64,000 nucleotides of DNA from contig NZ_AUFQ01000017.1 in assembly GCF_000426585.1 (NCBI RefSeq), positions 1 to 64,000 of the forward strand. The letters run 5' to 3'. This document shows, in pieces, positions 59,665 to 64,000 of the stretch. The notes beneath the pieces are model-generated. The model searched no databases, had not been told where the DNA came from, and saw only the letters and a program-made list of their open reading frames with translations. Within the stretch, counting starts at the first letter, position 1. Every line of letters begins with the position of its first letter. Source of the DNA: Segatella baroniae DSM 16972 = JCM 13447 (GTDB taxonomy: Bacteria; Bacteroidota; Bacteroidia; Bacteroidales; Bacteroidaceae). A program made the translations under genes and the position numbers.

Positions 59665-62600
59665 ATGGCTACAAACATTGTTGATAACAGAGTAAATTTC
59701 GCCAGCGTGCATAATCCGCTTCCCTATCCGGATTTTCTCGATGTGCAGTTGAAGTCGTTTAAAGACTTCCTACAGTTGGATACACCACCTGAAGAACGCA
59801 AGAATGACGGTTTGTATAAGGTTTTTGCAGAGAACTTCCCTATCACCGACACACGTAACAATTTCGTTCTTGAGTTCTTGGATTACTATATCGATCCGCC
59901 CCGTTACACCATTGATGAGTGTCTGGAGCGCGGACTGACCTATAGCGTACCTCTCAAGGCCAAGATGAAACTGTACTGCACCGATCCGGACCATGAGGAT
60001 TTCGGCACTTTTATTCAAGACGTCTTCTTGGGCACAATCCCCTACATGACCAAGAACGGAACGTTTGTCATCAATGGCGCAGAGCGTGTAGTCGTATCTC
60101 AGTTGCATCGTTCGCCCGGCGTGTTCTTCGGCCAGGGCGTGCATGCCAACGGCACCGTGCTTTACAGCGCGCGTATCATTCCTTTCAAAGGCTCATGGAT
60201 TGAGTTTGCTACAGATATCAACAACGTGATGTATGCCTACATCGACCGCAAGAAGAAGTTGCCTGTGACGACCTTGCTGCGGGCGATGGGATTCGAGCAG
60301 GACAAGGATATTCTTCAGATATTCGACCTTGCCGAAGAGGTGAAGGTGAACAAGAAGAACATGAAGGCCTCCGTAGGCCGCAAGCTTGCCGCACGTGTGC
60401 TGAAGAGTTGGAACGAGGACTTTGTTGACGAAGATACGGGCGAAGTGGTGTCCATCGAGCGCAACGAGGTGATCATGGAGCGTGAGACCGAATTGACCGA
60501 GGATAACGTTAGCGAAATTCTCGAAAGCGGAACCTCCACCATCTTACTCCACAAGGACGCCGAAGCAGCTAATAAGTTCACGATTATTTTCAACACGTTG
60601 GCAAAGGATCCCAGCAACTCTGAGAAAGAGGCTGTCAACTACATCTATCGTCAGTTGCGCAACGCTGACCCGGCCGATGACGCCAGTGCACGTGAAGTCT
60701 TCCAGAACCTTTTCTTCTCCGACAAGCGTTACGACTTGGGAGAAGTGGGCCGCTACCGCATTAATAAGAAATTAGGTCTCGATACCGATATGGATGTTCG
60801 CGTTCTGACTAAGGACGACATCATCGAGATTATCAAATATTTGATTCAGTTGGTCAATTCCAACGCCACCGTCGACGACATTGACCACTTGAGCAATCGT
60901 CGCGTTCGCACGGTGGGCGAGCAGTTGGCCAACCAGTTTGCTGTCGGTCTTGCCCGTATGAGCCGTACCATCCGCGAGCGTATGAACGTCCGCGACAACG
61001 AAGTGTTCACGCCGACGGACTTGATCAATGCCAAGACCATTTCAAGTGTCATCAATTCATTCTTCGGCACCAATCCGCTGAGCCAGTTCATGGACCAGAC
61101 CAATCCGCTTGCCGAGGTGACACACAAGCGTCGTCTTTCCGCGCTGGGCCCCGGCGGTCTTTCTCGCGAACGTGCCGGCTTTGAGGTGCGCGACGTCCAC
61201 TATACCCATTATGGACGTCTGTGCCCCATCGAGAGTCCGGAAGGTCCCAACATCGGTCTGATCTCTTCTCTCTGCGTGTATGCCAAGATCAATGACCTTG
61301 GTTTCATCGTCACTCCTTACCGCAATGTCGACGATTCCAAGGTGGACATGGACAACAAGGATGTCGTTTATCTGACAGCCGAGGAGGAGGAAGACAAGAT
61401 CATCGGTCAGGGCAATGCCCCATTGCAGGTCGATGGCTCATTCATCCGCGACACCGTCAAGTGCCGTCAGGACGCCGACTACCCTGTGGTGCCTCCCGAC
61501 CAGGTGGAATTGGTGGACGTGTCTCCCCAGCAGATTGCTTCTGTTTCCGCCGCGCTGATTCCTTTCTTGGAGCATGATGACGGTCACCGTGCGCTGATGG
61601 GCTGTAACATGATGCGTCAGGCCGTTCCATTGCTTCACAACGATGCGCCGATTGTCGGCACAGGTTTGGAGAAACAGGTGTGTGAGGATTCCCGCACCAT
61701 GGTGACGGCAGAAGGCGATGGCGTGATAGAATATGTTGACGCCACCACCATCCGCATCCTCTACGACCGGACGGAAGAGGAAGAGTTTGTCAGCTTCGAG
61801 CCGGCACTCAAGGAATATCGCATTCCCAAGTTCCGCCGCACCAACCAGAACATGACCATCGACCTCCGTCCCATCTGCACCAAGGGCCAGCGTGTGAAGG
61901 CTGGCGACATCCTCACGGAAGGCTATGCCACGGAGAACGGCGAACTCGCCTTGGGCCGCAACCTCCTTGTCGCTTACATTCCTTGGAAGGGTTACAACTA
62001 TGAGGACGCCGTTGTCATCTCGGAGCGCATGGTGCGTGACGACGTGCTGACGTCTGTCCACGTTGATGAATATTCTCTCGATGTCCGCGAGACCAAGCGC
62101 GGCGTGGAAGAATTCACATCTGACATTCCCAATGTCAGCGAAGAGGCCACCAAGGATTTGGACGACAATGGTATCATCCGTGTCGGTGCCCGCGTGGAAC
62201 CGGGCGACATCCTTATCGGCAAGATTTCTCCTAAGGGCGAAAGCGATCCTTCGCCGGAAGAGAAGTTGCTGCGCGCCATCTTCGGCGACAAGGCCGGCGA
62301 TGTAAAGGATTCGTCTTTGAAGGCCAACCCCTCGTTGAGCGGTGTGGTCATCGACAAGAAGCTGTTCTCCCGTGCCGTGAAGAATCGTGACTCCAAGAAG
62401 CAAGACAAGGTCATCCTCGCCAAGATCGATGAAGAATATGAGGCCAAGAACGAAGACTTGAAGGATATTCTGGTTGACAAGCTCCTTGAGCTGACCGAAG
62501 AAAAGACCTGCCAGGGTGTGAAGGATTATACCGGTGCCGAAATCGTTACGAAGGGCAGCAAGTTCACTGCCGCCACTCTGAAGAACCTCGAATACGATGG

Positions 62601-63477
62601 CATTCAGAGTAACGATTGGACGGAAGACGTCCACACCAATGGCCTCATCCAGCAGCTCATCATGAATTACATCCGCAAGAATAAGCAGCTCGACGCCGAA
62701 ATGAAGCGTCGCAAGTTCGCCATCTCCATCGGCGACGAGCTACCTTCCGGTATCATTCAGATGGCCAAGGTCTACGTTGCCAAGAAGCGTAAGATTCAGG
62801 TCGGCGACAAGCTGGCCGGTCGCCATGGCAACAAGGGTATCGTTTCCAAGGTTGTGCGCATGGAGGACATGCCGTTCCTGGAAGACGGACGCCCTGTCGA
62901 CTTGGTATTGAACCCGATGGGTGTGCCTTCCCGTATGAACCTTGGCCAGATTTTCGAGGCCATCTTGGGTGCTGCGGGCCGCAGGCTGGGATGCAAGTTT
63001 GCCACTCCCATCTTCGACGGTGCCAAACTTGACGACCTTTCGGAGTGGACCGACAAGGCAGGTCTGCCCCGTCTCTGCTCCACTTATATCTATGATGGCG
63101 AAACGGGTGAGAAGTTCGACCAGCCTGCCACCGTGGGCGTCACCTACTTCCTCAAGCTCGGCCACATGGTGGAAGACAAGATGCACGCCCGTTCCATCGG
63201 TCCGTACTCGCTCATCACGCAACAGCCGCTTGGTGGCAAGGCGCAATTCGGTGGACAGCGTTTCGGAGAAATGGAAGTCTGGGCCATCGAGGCCTTCGGC
63301 GCAAGCCACGTGCTTCAGGAAATCCTGACCATCAAGTCCGACGATACCGTGGGCCGCAGCAAGGCTTATGAAGCGATTGTCAAGGGCGACCCCATGCCAA
63401 CGCCGGGCATTCCGGAGTCTCTCAACGTGTTGTTGCATGAGCTTCGTGGTCTCGGTCTAAGTATTAAACTCGATTAA
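59665..63477 (+). CDS. rpoB: DNA-directed RNA polymerase subunit beta
   Basis: A 1270-residue core polymerase subunit. Conserved blocks include [20 protein letters not shown] (rifampicin-pocket region), [49 protein letters not shown] and [13 protein letters not shown], ending in the C-terminal clamp region. The rifampicin-region residues look wild type. rpoC begins 12 bp after the stop. Confidence 0.99.
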   Translation: MATNIVDNRVNFASVHNPLPYPDFLDVQLKSFKDFLQLDTPPEERKNDGLYKVFAENFPITDTRNNFVLEFLDYYIDPPRYTIDECLERGLTYSVPLKAKMKLYCTDPDHEDFGTFIQDVFLGTIPYMTKNGTFVINGAERVVVSQLHRSPGVFFGQGVHANGTVLYSARIIPFKGSWIEFATDINNVMYAYIDRKKKLPVTTLLRAMGFEQDKDILQIFDLAEEVKVNKKNMKASVGRKLAARVLKSWNEDFVDEDTGEVVSIERNEVIMERETELTEDNVSEILESGTSTILLHKDAEAANKFTIIFNTLAKDPSNSEKEAVNYIYRQLRNADPADDASAREVFQNLFFSDKRYDLGEVGRYRINKKLGLDTDMDVRVLTKDDIIEIIKYLIQLVNSNATVDDIDHLSNRRVRTVGEQLANQFAVGLARMSRTIRERMNVRDNEVFTPTDLINAKTISSVINSFFGTNPLSQFMDQTNPLAEVTHKRRLSALGPGGLSRERAGFEVRDVHYTHYGRLCPIESPEGPNIGLISSLCVYAKINDLGFIVTPYRNVDDSKVDMDNKDVVYLTAEEEEDKIIGQGNAPLQVDGSFIRDTVKCRQDADYPVVPPDQVELVDVSPQQIASVSAALIPFLEHDDGHRALMGCNMMRQAVPLLHNDAPIVGTGLEKQVCEDSRTMVTAEGDGVIEYVDATTIRILYDRTEEEEFVSFEPALKEYRIPKFRRTNQNMTIDLRPICTKGQRVKAGDILTEGYATENGELALGRNLLVAYIPWKGYNYEDAVVISERMVRDDVLTSVHVDEYSLDVRETKRGVEEFTSDIPNVSEEATKDLDDNGIIRVGARVEPGDILIGKISPKGESDPSPEEKLLRAIFGDKAGDVKDSSLKANPSLSGVVIDKKLFSRAVKNRDSKKQDKVILAKIDEEYEAKNEDLKDILVDKLLELTEEKTCQGVKDYTGAEIVTKGSKFTAATLKNLEYDGIQSNDWTEDVHTNGLIQQLIMNYIRKNKQLDAEMKRRKFAISIGDELPSGIIQMAKVYVAKKRKIQVGDKLAGRHGNKGIVSKVVRMEDMPFLEDGRPVDLVLNPMGVPSRMNLGQIFEAILGAAGRRLGCKFATPIFDGAKLDDLSEWTDKAGLPRLCSTYIYDGETGEKFDQPATVGVTYFLKLGHMVEDKMHARSIGPYSLITQQPLGGKAQFGGQRFGEMEVWAIEAFGASHVLQEILTIKSDDTVGRSKAYEAIVKGDPMPTPGIPESLNVLLHELRGLGLSIKLD

Positions 63478-63489
63478 AGTGTAAGAAAC

Positions 63490-64000
63490 ATGGCTTTTAA
63501 AAAAGATACAAAGGTAAAGAATAATTTTACGAAGATAACCATCGGTCTTGCTTCTCCCGAAGAGATACTGGAAAATTCGTTTGGCGAGGTCACCAAGCCC
63601 GAGACGATCAATTATCGTACCTACAAACCCGAGCGTGACGGTCTGTTCTGCGAACGTATCTTCGGTCCCACCCGCGACTACGAGTGCGCCTGCGGCAAGT
63701 ACAAGCGTATCCGCTACAAGGGCATCGTCTGCGACCGCTGTGGCGTGGAGGTGACCGAAAAGAAGGTGCGTCGCGAGCGTTCGGGACACATCGAACTGGT
63801 TGTTCCCGTCGCCCACATCTGGTACTTCCGCTCGTTACCCAACAAGATTGGCTACCTGCTCGGAATGCCTACCAAGAAGCTCGACGCCATCGTGTATTAT
63901 GAAAAGTACGTGGTCATCAAGCCGGGTGTGATGGAAGGCCGCAAAGACACCGAGGGCATGGAGGTCAACGGTTCACACACGATGGACCTGCTCTCTGAAG
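63490..64000 (+). CDS. rpoC: DNA-directed RNA polymerase subunit beta' (5' part)
   Basis: The first 170 codons of rpoC, cut by the window edge. The N-terminal zinc-binding motif [20 protein letters not shown] and the following [18 protein letters not shown] segment identify it. It is co-transcribed with rpoB. Confidence 0.98.
   Translation, partial: MAFKKDTKVKNNFTKITIGLASPEEILENSFGEVTKPETINYRTYKPERDGLFCERIFGPTRDYECACGKYKRIRYKGIVCDRCGVEVTEKKVRRERSGHIELVVPVAHIWYFRSLPNKIGYLLGMPTKKLDAIVYYEKYVVIKPGVMEGRKDTEGMEVNGSHTMDLLSE

Overview
The window is a piece of a Bacteroidota chromosome, most likely a high-GC member of the Prevotellaceae. Evidence: a complete type IX secretion core (PorP, GldK, GldL, GldM, GldN), a SusC/SusD pair under an ECF sigma/FecR pair, promoters of the Bacteroidota type (TTTG near -33, TAnnTTTG near -7), few Shine-Dalgarno sequences, and the gene order tRNA cluster - tuf - trnW - secE - nusG - rplKAJL - rpoBC. 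The species is not identified from the sequence.

Layout. 0-0.4 kb: 3' end of a 23S rRNA, 5S rRNA and the rRNA terminator. 0.5-3.1 kb: SIMPL-domain protein, guanine-deaminase-like enzyme, a methyltransferase-like protein that has lost its SAM site, and a DUF2795 protein. 3.2-9.7 kb: the T9SS operon porP-gldK-gldL-gldM-gldN plus a small outer-membrane barrel. 9.9-22.2 kb: housekeeping and envelope genes (priA, a FadL-like porin, a 7TM-HD phosphohydrolase, gltX, waaA, an M16 protease). 22.8-35.4 kb: a co-directional minus-strand glycan-utilisation locus, in transcription order GH95 alpha-L-fucosidase, GH78-like beta-sandwich protein, AraC regulator, ECF sigma, FecR anti-sigma, SusC, SusD, sulfatase. 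35.6-49.5 kb: gyrB, tRNA-Glu/rpsT, recO, a fucose-type permease, an unknown barrel, a DUF3737 protein with a MalY/PatB C-S lyase, a GH20 hexosaminidase, malate dehydrogenase and an Xaa-Pro aminopeptidase. 49.5-50.8 kb: a 1.37-kb gene-free island full of repeats. 50.8-64 kb: a TonB-dependent barrel, rpsU-xerC-hpf, four tRNAs, tuf, tRNA-Trp, secE, nusG, rplKAJL, rpoB and the start of rpoC.

How the genes fit together. Fucosidase, sulfatase, hexosaminidase and fucose permease together suggest capture of sulfated, fucosylated host-type glycans such as mucin O-glycans. The SusC carries an N-terminal STN signalling domain, matching the ECF/FecR pair upstream. A second, AraC-type regulator lies in the same block.

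The least explained feature is repetitive. A family of 22-bp units with a dyad core like AAAGCAGCCCTTT forms head-to-tail arrays of 4-6 copies in five intergenic regions (about 1.4, 9.7, 22.7, 39.1 and 49.9 kb), and one further unit overlaps the fecR stop codon. Each array has its own centre sequence, yet each contains a pair of units complementary to one another, so hairpins are kept while sequence drifts. Other tandem repeats (21, 32-33 and 86 bp) and dispersed palindromes sit in the same kinds of gaps. No phage, insertion sequence or CRISPR array was seen.
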